Shown here piece after piece: positions 38,301-51,200 of a stretch of DNA of 64,000 bases. The notes under the pieces are model-generated. The model was not told where the DNA came from. It worked only from the letters and a program-made list of their open reading frames with translations, and searched no databases. The stretch is taken from NCBI RefSeq assembly GCF_019703515.2, contig NC_059374.1, positions 12,447,745 through 12,511,744 on the forward strand, given 5' to 3'. Numbering within the stretch: the stretch's first letter is position 1; every line of letters starts with the position of its first letter. The stretch is from Myxocyprinus asiaticus (lineage: Eukaryota; Chordata; Actinopteri; Cypriniformes; Catostomidae). A program made the position numbers and the translations under genes.

Positions 38301-41300
38301 CCTCTCAGTGACCCGGCTCTCCACTCTCATCTCCGACTCACGAAGTGCATGGACGCTGCTGACTGCAGCAGGCACAGAGCAGGGCGTCTGACAGAGCACA
38401 GCGTCGCTGAACGGCCCCACACCGGCAGCATTTAATGCCTGCAGCATTATGCACACACAGACACACATTTTAGCAGAGAGTGACTATAGTTTGAGCAGGC
38501 CTTACATTAACGACAAATGACATTTTCAATCTTTAACATTGAATCTTTCATTAAGTAGATGCTTTCTGATCCATCAGAGAAACCAACAAGAGCAATGATA
38601 CAATATCCATCATTTCTACAGCCAAAAAAACAAAAAAGAGCCACATTATAAAACAGATACTTCCCTCTAAATTCTGATTAGATGAGCTGCTACAAGGCAT
38701 TGTAAAAGAGCCAATATATGGAGAAGGATATAGCTGCAGGCAGAGCTCCAAAAAGGGGCAGGAGCTCGAAACCACCAGCAAAGATATAGGGAGCCCCCAA
38801 CCTTTTCCCTAACCCCAACCGTGTGTGTGTGTGTCTGTGTGGAAGTAACTGAAGAATTTGAACTAAATACTTATTTAACTGTCCTCAAGATGTGATTTAA
38901 AATAAAGATAAACCTGCACTTTTTTATCACAACCACTAGGTAGCGCCGACAGCATAAAGTTGGCACTCATCCAATCATTAGACTGAATTATACGGGAAGT
39001 TACAGCATAATCAGAGATCAGGCCTTGACTTCCTGGTTTATTTCACACACCACATCTTAAACAACACAAACATTCTGTTACTGTAATGTTGTTGGCTCAA
39101 ACAGTGTGGTCTCTCACCTGTACCCGGCAGAAGTAGCTGGTGGCAGGCAGCAGACCCCTCAGCTCATGGGACAGAGCAGCACCGGTGTAACAGATCTGCA
39201 TACTGCCCTCTGCTGCCCCCCACTCCAGACGATACTCTGACACCGCTGCACCATTACAGTGAGGAGCCTGTATGAATGTGACACAAAGCAAAGGTATTAA
39301 AACAAACAAACTATAAAACAGATAGTTCTGATTTTAAAATCTGATTGGATGAGCTGTGTTGAAAAGTCACACCCCTGTGACCACACAAATTTAATTTTGA
39401 ATAGTTCAATTCTACATTAATGTACCAAGTTGCTACCAACCATACAGTTAGGCTAATGAAAATCTGTTCTTAGAAGAACTGTTTATTATTATTATTAATC
39501 ATTATATTAATTATATTTTTATAAATGCATATTTTTTTATATTTTTACTACATTTATTTATTAATAAATATTAAATATTAATATCTTAAATGTATTATAG
39601 ACCCCTTAACCACAGTAAAAATACCTGTAACGGACAACTTGTTGTGGCTTATTGCTTTAACAACAACAACAAAAACAGTGCTGATACTAAACTACTCACC
39701 TATAATATTATTACACTACATACAGCAGATATAAAGAAAATAGCAGTATTAATCCAGCATATTCACAATGCAGATCTCAATTAGGGTATCAAACTGGAAC
39801 ACATAAATATACTAACGTTTTTAATTTTTGAAATACACCAGGGAAAGAAATTAAGGGAGGCTCAGGGCAAAAATGCTAACAAAAGTGACAAAAATGCCCC
39901 TGAAATTCAAAATATGTTGGCAAAATAATTTCTGATGTAGTTCTTAATATTCTAATATACTTAAAGGGATAGTTCACCCAAAAATGAAAATTCTCTGATC
40001 ATTTACGCACCCTCATGCCATCCCAGATGTGTACGACTTTCTTCTGCTGTACACAAAGTTTTTTGTAGGTCCATACAATGCAAGTGAATGGCAGACAGAA
40101 CTTTGAAGCTCCAAAAAGCACATAAAGGCAGCGTAAAAATAATCCATAAGACTCCAGTGGTTTAATCCATGTCTTCAGAAGTGATATGATAGGTGTGGGT
40201 GAGAAACTGATTAATATTTAAGTCCTTTTTTACTATAAATCTCCACTTTCACTTCCACATTTTTTGTTTTTGTTTTTGGCAATTCACATTCTTCATGCAT
40301 ATCACCACCTACTGGGCAGGGAGAAGAATTAATAGTAAAAAATGACTTAAATATCGATCTGTTTCTCACCCACACATATCATATTACTTCTGAAGACATG
40401 GATTAAACCACTGGAGTTTTATGGATTACTTTTATGCTGCCTTTATGTGCTTTTTGGATCTTTAAATGTCTGGCCACCATTAACTTGCATTGTATGGATC
40501 TACAGAGCTGAGATATTCTTCTAAAAATCTTTGTTTGTGTTCAGCAGAAGAAAGAAAGTTATACACATCTGGGATGGCATGAGAAAATGTTAATTTTTGG
40601 GTGAACTATCCATTTAATGTTCTAGTTATACACAATATAACAGAATATGATTTGATTTAATTTTATTGGTAGGAGGAAATATATTCCCAGTTTGATTATT
40701 CAGACTGAGCATTTATGAAAAAGAATACATTAAACTGAAGTTTTCGAATAAAAGAATGACACAGTATTATATTTATATGTTTAGAAAAATGCCCTCATAA
40801 ATGTAATTTTTTTTTTTAAAAATTAAAAAATAAAAATGCCTCAGAAAATCAAATCCAGGGGGCAATTTGTCTGACATAATTACATACATGTAATAGAAAT
40901 GTAATATTATATATAAAAGCATGATACACAGCAGTATTTAACTGAACATACATTTTTACTACAAAAAAAAAAAAAAAAAAAAAAAAAATCAAGATGCAAG
41001 GGGACTTCTGGAAGTAATTATGAGTGATGACATATACGAACAAAAAGGGTTTTGATTTGGTCCCAATGAACTGATTCACTAAAATGAATCAGACTTCTCA
41101 AAGCTACTAAAGAGCAAAGACATTATACAAGAGTCTGCTTGATACAATAGAATAATTCTCACCTCCCAACTGATCACAGCACATGTTGGTGATTTACAGT
41201 TGACATGAGGGGGCCGACACGCCTCAGGGGCCCCTGGACCTGTTGTGACATCTGAGCGCTCCGAAAATGGCCCGAACTGTTTATAACACACATCGAAATG

Positions 41301-44300
41301 TAAAACAACTTGGTAGCTAATGTAAACTATATATATGGTGCATTTAATAAAGGCACAGTCACATTTACCTTTGCATGGCGAAATTCTGTGGGCAAAGGCG
41401 GTGTGGGCGGATACTGAGCAAGTGTGAAACCAGCAAAAACCTAATTGCCAAGCAGTCTCTTTTTAATGCTGCACTTTAAACTCTGGAAGAGCGAAGTTAA
41501 AAAGAAACTTGCCGCTAAAATTATTTCCTTGTCCACTGTGAACATGAGCTATTGTGTAGCTGTGCGAGAAGCACCGCCCACACAGAGGTCACTGCCAAAC
41601 CAAGCAACTTCCCATTGGTCAACGCAGCAAATTCACCTGTCAAAGTTCACCAAACTTGAACTCCACTTGAAATCCGCGAGGGGAAATTCTTCGCCACCAG
41701 AAGTCCATTGCGCAAAATTCACACGGATTCCCATTGAGACCACTGTATTTCGCCCACAGAACTTCGCCGTGCAAAGGTAAATGTGACCACGCCTTAAGAA
41801 ACAGCCTTAAAAGTGGTGATTAGAAACTATACAAGCAAATAACGTCTGTGAAACTGCCATGACAGATTTTTAGCCATACGCTCACCCCAGCTTTGTTGGC
41901 GGCTCTGAGCCGGAAGCCGTAGGTCCTGCCGGGTAGTAAACTACCCAACGTGCAGTCCAGTTCTGAGCCCTGGTACACCTCCCTGCCCTCCTCTGCCTGG
42001 GGAGCGAACATTTCCACGCTGTATGAAGACACCACACTACCTCCGTCCACCAGAGGTGGCGCTAACAGATGCAAAAAGAGAAACAGTTCAGATCCATCTT
42101 TCGTGCTCTGTAAGGCCAGAAAAACATGCAAGTTCGCATACATAGAAGTGCGCAATTGAACAATGCATTACAAACGCGCGGTTGAGTTGAACATGCTTAA
42201 CATTCGTTCTTGCATTACTGTTACAATAACAAACCTCAGTACTTAAAGGGGCAATAGAGCTCCCTTCAAAAGTGTGTTCCATAAAACCGGATATGTTATT
42301 ATTCTGGTAAATTGCTGTAATTATACTGACATTTGCTCAGCAATATTTCTTTAAACTGTTGCTTCACCATTATAGTAATTGACTTAAAGGGATAGTTCAC
42401 CCAAAAATGAAAATTCTCTCATTATTTACTCACCCTCATGCCATCCCACATGTGTATGACTTACTTTCTTCTGCTGAACACAAACAAAGTTTTTTAGAAG
42501 AATATCTCAGCTCTGTTGGTCCATACAATGCCAGTGGCCAGAACTTTAAAGATCCAAAAATCACATAAAGGGGGCATAAAAGTAATCCATATGACTCCAG
42601 TGGTTAAATCTATATCTTTAAAGTGTGGGTGAGAAACAGATCAGTATTAATGTACTTTTTAACTATAAATCACTACTTTCACTTTCACTTCCTCCTTTTG
42701 TTTTTGCCGATTTGCTTCTTTGTGCATATCGCCACCTACTGGGCAGGGAGGAGAATTTAGAGTTAAAAAAAAGGACTTCATCTGTTTCTCACTCAAACCT
42801 ATCATATCGCTTCTGAAGACATGGGTTTAACCACAGGAGTCGTGTGGATTACTTTTAAGCTGCATTTATGTGCTTTTTGGAGCTTAAAATTTTTTGTCAG
42901 CATTCACTTGCATTATGTGGACCTACAGAGCTAAAATATTATTTTACAAATCTTTGTTTGTGTCCTGCAGAAGAAAGAAAGTCATACACAACTGGAATGG
43001 CATGAGGGTGAGTAAATAATGAGAGAACTTCAATTTTTGGGTGAACTATTCCTTTAATTCAGTAACTGTTCTGCGAGCAATTCAAACAGAAAACTTAAGA
43101 GTTTGTGAGTCGTTTTGACCAATTAATTAAAGAACCAACTTATAAGAGTGGTCATGCTGTATGTTTGTTTTTGTGTACAGCTAGCAAAGACAATACAAGA
43201 AAGACATGTTGTCCACTTATTTATCTTTTTGCAAATAAACAGCGCTGTCACTGAATAGCATTGCAGAAAAAAATGGAATACTCCATCTACATGCACAAGA
43301 TGCATAAACAGAGGCAAAGCGTACCCCAGCGTAACTGCACCTCTCTCGCTTTGGGTTTACCCACTACCCTGGGCGGCAGACAGGGTCCAGGAGGAACAGG
43401 TGGGGTCTGGACCTGCAGGGCCTCTGTCATCTATAAACCACAAACATGACAAATTAGAATAAAACTAGGAAATTTAGCACTCAGTTCACATTCGGTTCCT
43501 GTTACAAAACCCCACTTAAACAAAGAATGAAAAGGTTGAACTCACTAAGAAATGTGCATAAAACTATTTCATTCCAGAATCAAAAGAAAGAATTCATAAA
43601 TTATATTTTGCATGATACTGCATTACAATATATTTTAGAACCATTAGGATTTCCCCACCAAAATTTAATTACAGCAATGCGAAAAAAATCTCATTCTTGT
43701 TACTGTCACACAGTAAAGAAAATTATTCGGTCTAGAGACAAAACAGTGGCAAGAAAAGTATGTGAACCCTTTGGAATTAGCTGGTTTTCTGCATTAATTG
43801 GTCATACAATGTGATCTCTTCAAAGTCACAAGTATAGACAAACGACACACAAAAAATTATAATGTCTTTATTGAACACATCCCATTAAACATTCAAAGTG
43901 TTGTGGAAAAAGTAAGTGAACTCTTGTATTTAATAACTGGTCAATCTTCCTTTGGCAGCAATAACCTCAACCAAGCATTTCGGGTAGCTGCAGATTAGAC
44001 CTGCACAACATTCAGATAGAATTATGGACCATTCTTCCTTACAGAACGGATTCAGTAGTGGATTTACTTCGATGTTTAGGGACATTTTCCTGCAGCATCC
44101 CCCAACTTCTACTGAGCTTCAGCTGGTGCACAGCTTGGGAAAACTTGAAAAACTTGGGAATTATTTTTTCCCTTGATGATGGCAAGCGATTCTGAAGCAG
44201 CAAATCAGTCCGAAATCATGATGCTCCCTCCACCATACTACAACATTGGGATGATGTTTTCATGTTGGTCTGCAATGCCCTTTTTACGCCATGCGTAGTG

Positions 44301-45174
44301 CTGTGTGTTCTTCCCAAAAAATTCAACCTTTGTTTCATCAGTCCACAAAAACATTTCCAACAGCATTGTGGAGTGTCAACGTGGTCTTTGGCAAAATTCC
44401 GGTGCACAGCAATATTTTTGTTGGAAAGCAGCGTCTTCCTTCGTGGTGTCCTGCCATGGACACCACGCCTGTTTAATGTTTTTCGTATAGTAGACTCATG
44501 AACAGAGATGTTAACCAGTTCCATTGATTACTTCAAATCTTTAGCTGTCACTCTAGGGTTCTTTTTTACCTCATTGAGCATTCTGCGGTGTGCCCTTTGA
44601 GTCATCTTGGCTGGACGACCACTTCTAGTGAGAGTAGCCACAGTACTCAATCATCTCCATTTTTAGACAGTTTGTCTAACAGTGGATAGATGAATATCTA
44701 AGCTCTTCGAGATAACTTTGTAAACCTTCCCAGCTTTATGCAAAGCAACAATTCTTGATTGTAGGTCTTCCGAGATCTCTTTTTTGCGAAGCATGGTCCA
44801 CGTCACCACATGCTTCTTGTGAATAGCAAACTCAATTTTTGAGTGCTTTTTATAAGTCAAAGTAGCTCTAACCCACACCTCCAATCTTGTTTCATTAACT
44901 GGATGCCAGGTTTGCCAACTCCTAACTCTAATTAGCTTTTGTTAATGTCATTAGCCTAAGGGTTCACATACTTTTTTCAACCTACACTGTGAATGTTTGA
45001 ATGATGTATTCAATATGTACAAGAACAATACAATAATTTGTGCGTTATTAGGTCAAACAGATTGTGTTTGTTCATTACTGTAACATATGAAGATTAAACC
45101 AGAGTTTAAGACAAATTTATACATAAATGCAGGTAATTCCAAAGGGTTCTCTTTTTCTTGCCACTATACATGTA

Positions 45175-45217
<43 letters not shown>

Positions 45218-48200
45218 TTAAATCAACAAATTCAGCACAACAAAAACAGATGCAGTATATATAATTTCATGGTGACATTTGACCCAGACATGTTCTTGAC
45301 CAGTTCTGTACCAAAAATCCTGCTACACTTAAAATGTACAGGCCTTTTCATGGTTCAGCACGTGGATATGTGCACCTCTTCAGTGAGAAATGTGTGTGTC
45401 TCTAAAGGGGTGACAGCAGATCACAGCCACGTGAGCATTCTCTCACATTCACGGTTGCGAAAAGCAATGAGTCATAGCTGCGTGCTGGCAGCTCCCGCAT
45501 GCAGATCCGCATCTGCGAAACACCAACAATGCCATTACAGCAGGGATCGGGAGACGGAAGCAAGAAATTACCAGCTGCATGCCAAAAGCTTTCCATTGAT
45601 AACACGTTCACTGAGATTCTGATGGCGAGGAGATGAAGACGGCGGGAAACCAAGCAATCTGTGTGGAAGCGAGACGATTGACGGGAAAGTGGATGAAGTT
45701 GATTGAAGGAGAAAAGGGAGCTTGTCAACTTTAAAAGCTGAAGTGTAGAATTTGTGTGATAATATACTTTTTCAAAAGTCAACATGAACTTAAAATTGAC
45801 CCTGAAGTGAAGGGTTGATTAGTATCATCACGGTGCTAACCTTAACCCTAACCCTAATGAAATGTGCTGGAACTGAAGAAACGTGGACAATTTTATTGTG
45901 CGACATCAATATTTTTGTACATTTTCCAAGAAAGTCTTTAATTCATTTTAAAAACAGACCTTATTTTCCTCCATGAAAATCAGCATTTAAAACCCCCAGA
46001 TGGAACCCATACAAGCCGAAAAGCTCAGTAGGAAACGTGTGTGTTTATGTGAGTCATACCGGGCTCTCTCCTCCAGCACTGATGCAGTGGACTCTGGCCT
46101 GGTATGAACATCCTGGGCTCAGACCATCACACAAACATTCCATAGCCAATCCACTGTACACCTGATTCCAAGAGGAACCTGAAAGCAAAAACATACATCA
46201 ACAATTAGGCATAATAACATCGTGATCAAAATGAGCATGTGCAGACCACAATACCTGGTTGGAACGTACCACTCAAATCATCCGACAGCTCCGCCACGTA
46301 CTTTGTCACGTCTGAACCGCCGTTATCTTTGGGAGGATCTAAAAGTGCAAAAAGACATCCTCGGTCAATAACGATTTAAACAGCAGTGTCAGCTCTCACT
46401 TGCGTCAGTTACAAACAGCCTACCAACAGCCATGTCAATGAATAACGCAAATATTAATTGTGAATTTCTGGTAAATACTGTGTAGGTTTTGGAATGGAGC
46501 AAAAATAGCAAAACTGTATGAGGACTAAATTGAAAGAAATCTATGTAGGCTGTATTGGTCAAGGGACAATCAGAAAGCAATAATCATTAGTGTGTTAATA
46601 ACATGCTGAACTGACCCCAGGTCAGGCGGAAGCTGGTCGGGTGAGGTTTGCCCTTCACTGAGAGTCTGCAGGGGCAGGTCGGTCTGTCAGGGGCTGTGGT
46701 GAACTCAGACACAGGGCTGGGGTTACTTTTCCCCTCCGCATTATAGGCAATAACCTGTGGTGAAAAAGAACAAAAATGGCACAAATGAAGCACTGAATTT
46801 CTACTGAAACTCTGTCTGTCAAGAACATGTCATAACATGTCAACGAGTCATATTTGATCCCAAAATCCAAAGAAAATGTGATGTCATGAAAATCATATTA
46901 TAATACAAAATGCAATTGGCCCAATGAATAGGCTTTATGGTCTTTAAAAAAATTATTATATTTTTGGATAAAATATGACATGGACATGTTTCATGAGATT
47001 CACCAAACACTGTAGGTGGAGGGATTACAAATCTCAGGGACCTTATAAAACCCTCACCAAAGGTTTTAAAACCCAATAACCACTACCTAATTTATCTTTT
47101 ACGGAAACATACTTTTCCCCTGACAAAAGCACAGGATGAGGAAGTGTCTGATGGTTCAGAAATGTGTAGTGTTGTGATTTCAGACTGACTGTCATCTGTC
47201 ACAGTAATTGGATGCAATCGAGGATGCGAGTGCTCTCGGCATGTAATCAGGATACATGCAGCCGTTCTGATCGCATTAAAACACTTTGGATTTTTGGAAA
47301 TGTGATTATGATCAGCCCAAACCACAGCAAAGAAGAGACTGATCGCATCTGCTTCATCTCAAAGCCATCGGCAACAGGTGAGTCTCCATCATCACTCACA
47401 GAAATCACAGGAGACAGAGCATGAAAAAAAGAAAAACAAAGACAGACAGAAGGAAAGAAATAAAGGCATACAGAAACACAAAAAGCCAGAAAGGCAGACA
47501 GACAGAAAGACAGATGGAAAAAAGACAAAAAGACGGAAGGGAAGAAAAAAGAAACACAAAAAGACAGACAGAAACACGCACACACACACAAAAAGACAGA
47601 CAGACAGAAAACAGATAAAAAAGACAGACAGACACAAAGACATAAAGAAAGGAAGAACGAAAGAAAGAAAGAAAAAAGACAGTCAGAAAGAGATGAAATG
47701 AAACAAAGACGGAAAGACAGACAGACAGACAGACACAGAGACAGACAGAAAGACGGACATAAACAAAACGAAAAGGAGACAGACAAAAAGAGATAGACAG
47801 AAAAAAGATAAAGACAGACAGAAAGACAGACAGACAGACAGAAACAAAGACAGACAGACAGAATGAAAGACAGACAAAGAAACAAAAAGAAGGAAAAAAG
47901 AAAGACAGACAGACAGAAAGAGACAGACAGAAAGACAAAAAGACAGACAGACACACAGACAAAGAAAGACAGACAGACAGACAGAAACAAAGACTGACAG
48001 ACAGAAAACAGATAGAAAGACAAGAGATAAAAAGACACACACAAAGACAAAGAAAGAAAAAAGAGACAGACAGACACACAGAAAGGAAGAACGAAAGAAA
48101 GAAAGAAAAAAGAAAGACAGAAAGACAGACAGACACAGAGACAGACAGAAAGAAAGACGGACAAACACAAAACGAAAAGGAGACAGACAAAAAGAGATAG

Positions 48201-51200
48201 ACAGAAAAACAGATAGACAGACGGAAAGACAGAATCACAAAAAGACAGACAGAAATAAAAAAGACAGACAGAATGAAAGACAGACATAAAGAAACAAAAA
48301 GAAGAAAAAAGAAAGACAGACAGACAGACAGAAAGAGACAGACAGAAAGACAGACAGAAAGAGACAGACAGACAGAAAAACAGACAGAAAGACAGACACA
48401 CAGACAAAGAAAGAAAGAAAAAGACAGACAGAAACAAAGACTGACAGACAGAAAGACGCAAAGACAGACAGAAAAACAGACATAAGAAACACAAAAATTA
48501 GGAAAAAAGAAACAGACAGAAAACAGATAGAAAGACAGAAATAAAAAAGACAGACATAAAGAAACAAAAAGAAGGAAAAAAGAAAGACAGACAGAAAACA
48601 GACAGAAAGACAGACAGACAGACAGACAGAAAAACAGACACACAAAGAAAGAAAGACAGACAGACAGAAAGACGCAAAGACAGACAGAAATAAAAAAGAC
48701 AGACAGAAAGACAGAAAGATGCAAAGACAGACAGAAATAAAAAAGACAGACAGACAGGAAAACACAGGAAGACAGACAAACAGAAATAAAGACTGACAGA
48801 CAGAATGAAAGACAGACATAAAGAAACACAAAAAGTAGGAAAAGACAGACAGACAGAAAACAGACAGAAAGACAGACAGACAGAAAGAGACAGACACACA
48901 GACAAAGAAAGAAAAAGACAGACAGACAGAAACAAAGACTGACTGACAGACAGACAGACAGACAGACAGACAGAAACAAAGACAGACATAAAGAAACAAA
49001 AAGAAGCAAAAAAGAAAGAGACAGAAAACAGACAGAAAGAGACAGACAGACAGAAAAACAGACACACAGACAAAGAAAGAAAGAAAAAGACAGACAGACA
49101 GAATCAAAGACTGACAGACAGACAGAAAGACGCAAAGACAGACAGAAAGATGCAAAGACAGACAGAAATAAAAAAGACAGACAGAGAGACAGAAAAACAG
49201 ACAGGAAAACAGACAGACAGAAACAAAGACTGACAGACAGACAGAAAGAAAGACAGACAGAAAGAAAAAAGATAGAGACAGAAAAACACAGGAAGACAGA
49301 CAAACAGAAACAAAGACTGACAGACAGAATGAAAGACAGACATAAAGAAACACAAAAAGAAGGAAAAAAGACAGACAGACAGAAAGAGGCAGACAGAAAA
49401 CAGATAGAAAGAAATAAAAAAGACAGAGAGAAAAACAGACAGAAAGACACAGAGACAGACAGACAGAAACATATACTGACATAAACACAAAAAGAAAAGA
49501 AAAAAGACAGACAAAAAGAGATAGAATGACAGACAGACACACACACACACACAATCTCAGTGTAACACCATCCATCTGAGATGCACTTAATGAGACACAC
49601 ATCCAGTATACAACTAACAATCTCTGTTAGTGTTCTCACCCTGAACCTGTATGTAGTGCTCCTGTGGAGGTTTCTGACAGTGTGTGAGAGCTCGTCACCA
49701 TCATAACTGGCCTGGAACCCATAACCCTGCACGAAACACATCACACATACTTATGATCACTGCATGTTGACATGATGAGGCACACCTAAAATGTACTTGC
49801 GCATGTATATGCATTATCAATTTGTATTTGATTTCTTAAAGCCATACAAAACTTTTTTACACAAGCAACTTGAGTATGTGGTCCTTTAAGTTTAAGGCTG
49901 TTTAAGGCCCTTTAAGTCTTCAAAAACATATGAAGTGTTTGTGTTTTAGTGTCAAACAACTGTACTGTTTTATCTGCGAAAGAGTGCGAATGTTGGTGCG
50001 TGCACTCACCGAGCCCTCCTCCTCCATCTCCAGCACGTAGCTGATGTCGTCCTCTTTGGGCGAGCCGGCCGGTCTGTGCCACCGCAGACAGAGCCACGTG
50101 ACCCCGGGCTGAACCAGCTCAGGGTTCTGAGGGGCAGCGGGCACACTGCATGACGTCATGATGGGAACGGCCTCACTGAACTCACTACAGAGTGAGAGAT
50201 AAAACTAGAGGTTGCATTAACCGAACATTTTCCTTCATCTACCATTGTTTTTTGTGTGGGTGTATATAACACAATATAGGTTGGGAAACACTGATCTACA
50301 CCATCATGTTTCCTTTCTCTCAGGACGAACACCTCCTGAGGGCTAGAATCAGACATTAAAAGATATTCCAATGGATACACACCTGACCCCCATGTCATTT
50401 TTGGCTGCCAGTCGGAAGGAATATCTGGAAGCTGGCAAGAGTTTGGTGAGTCTGTACTGCTTCTGAGGGCCGTAGTAGCACTGTTCAAACACACTGGTAC
50501 CCTTTCCCTGTTCACACATCACACATAAGTCTATTTTTAGGACCATTAAGTTTATTTTGCATTATTTAAATGATCATTTTAGTGTAATACAGAAATGACA
50601 ATCATCCAGTTGGGACACATAGAAGGCGGTACAACAAATACAACCATAATAAAATGATACTTCACAATTTGAATATATCATTTTTTTTGTCCTGAATTAC
50701 AATCATGAGCATGAGATCGCATTAGAGTAATGACAGTTGGGGGGAAATGATGTCCCAGTGGAAATTTAAACTAAAATAACCTTAATTTTCTTTATGAAAA
50801 ATCTCATTTCTGTCTTTCTTTTTTATTTCGGGGTGATATGTGACCCGAATATGATCGAAAAGTCTTTGAGATTCACCCGAGAAATATAAACTGAATCCAA
50901 AGAGTAATAACAAAAAAGTACCTCATCCCACTGAAGAATATAGTTTTGGATTTTGGAACCGTTGTCACAAGGCGCCTAGGAAAAAATATATTTTTTAAAA
51001 TATATCGCAGAGTATTAAACACTGTTTTAATAAGTCCGAAAACGTGTGTGTCCCCGTACCTTCCACTGCAGGACGAGGCTGCTCTTGGTGCCGCTGGCTT
51101 TGCGTGGTGGGCTGGGGGTGTCTGGCTTGCAGCTCAGAGTGGTGAAGCTCACGGGCTCTGAAGGAACGCCTTGTAAACAGTTACACATGACATGGACCCT

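Noticed and set aside
47405..49744. 779-codon open frame on the minus strand
   Set aside because: It starts in a real fndc3a exon region but runs through a donor into the tetranucleotide tract. The low-complexity Cys/Leu/Ser/Val composition in all frames shows it is a repeat artefact, not a gene.
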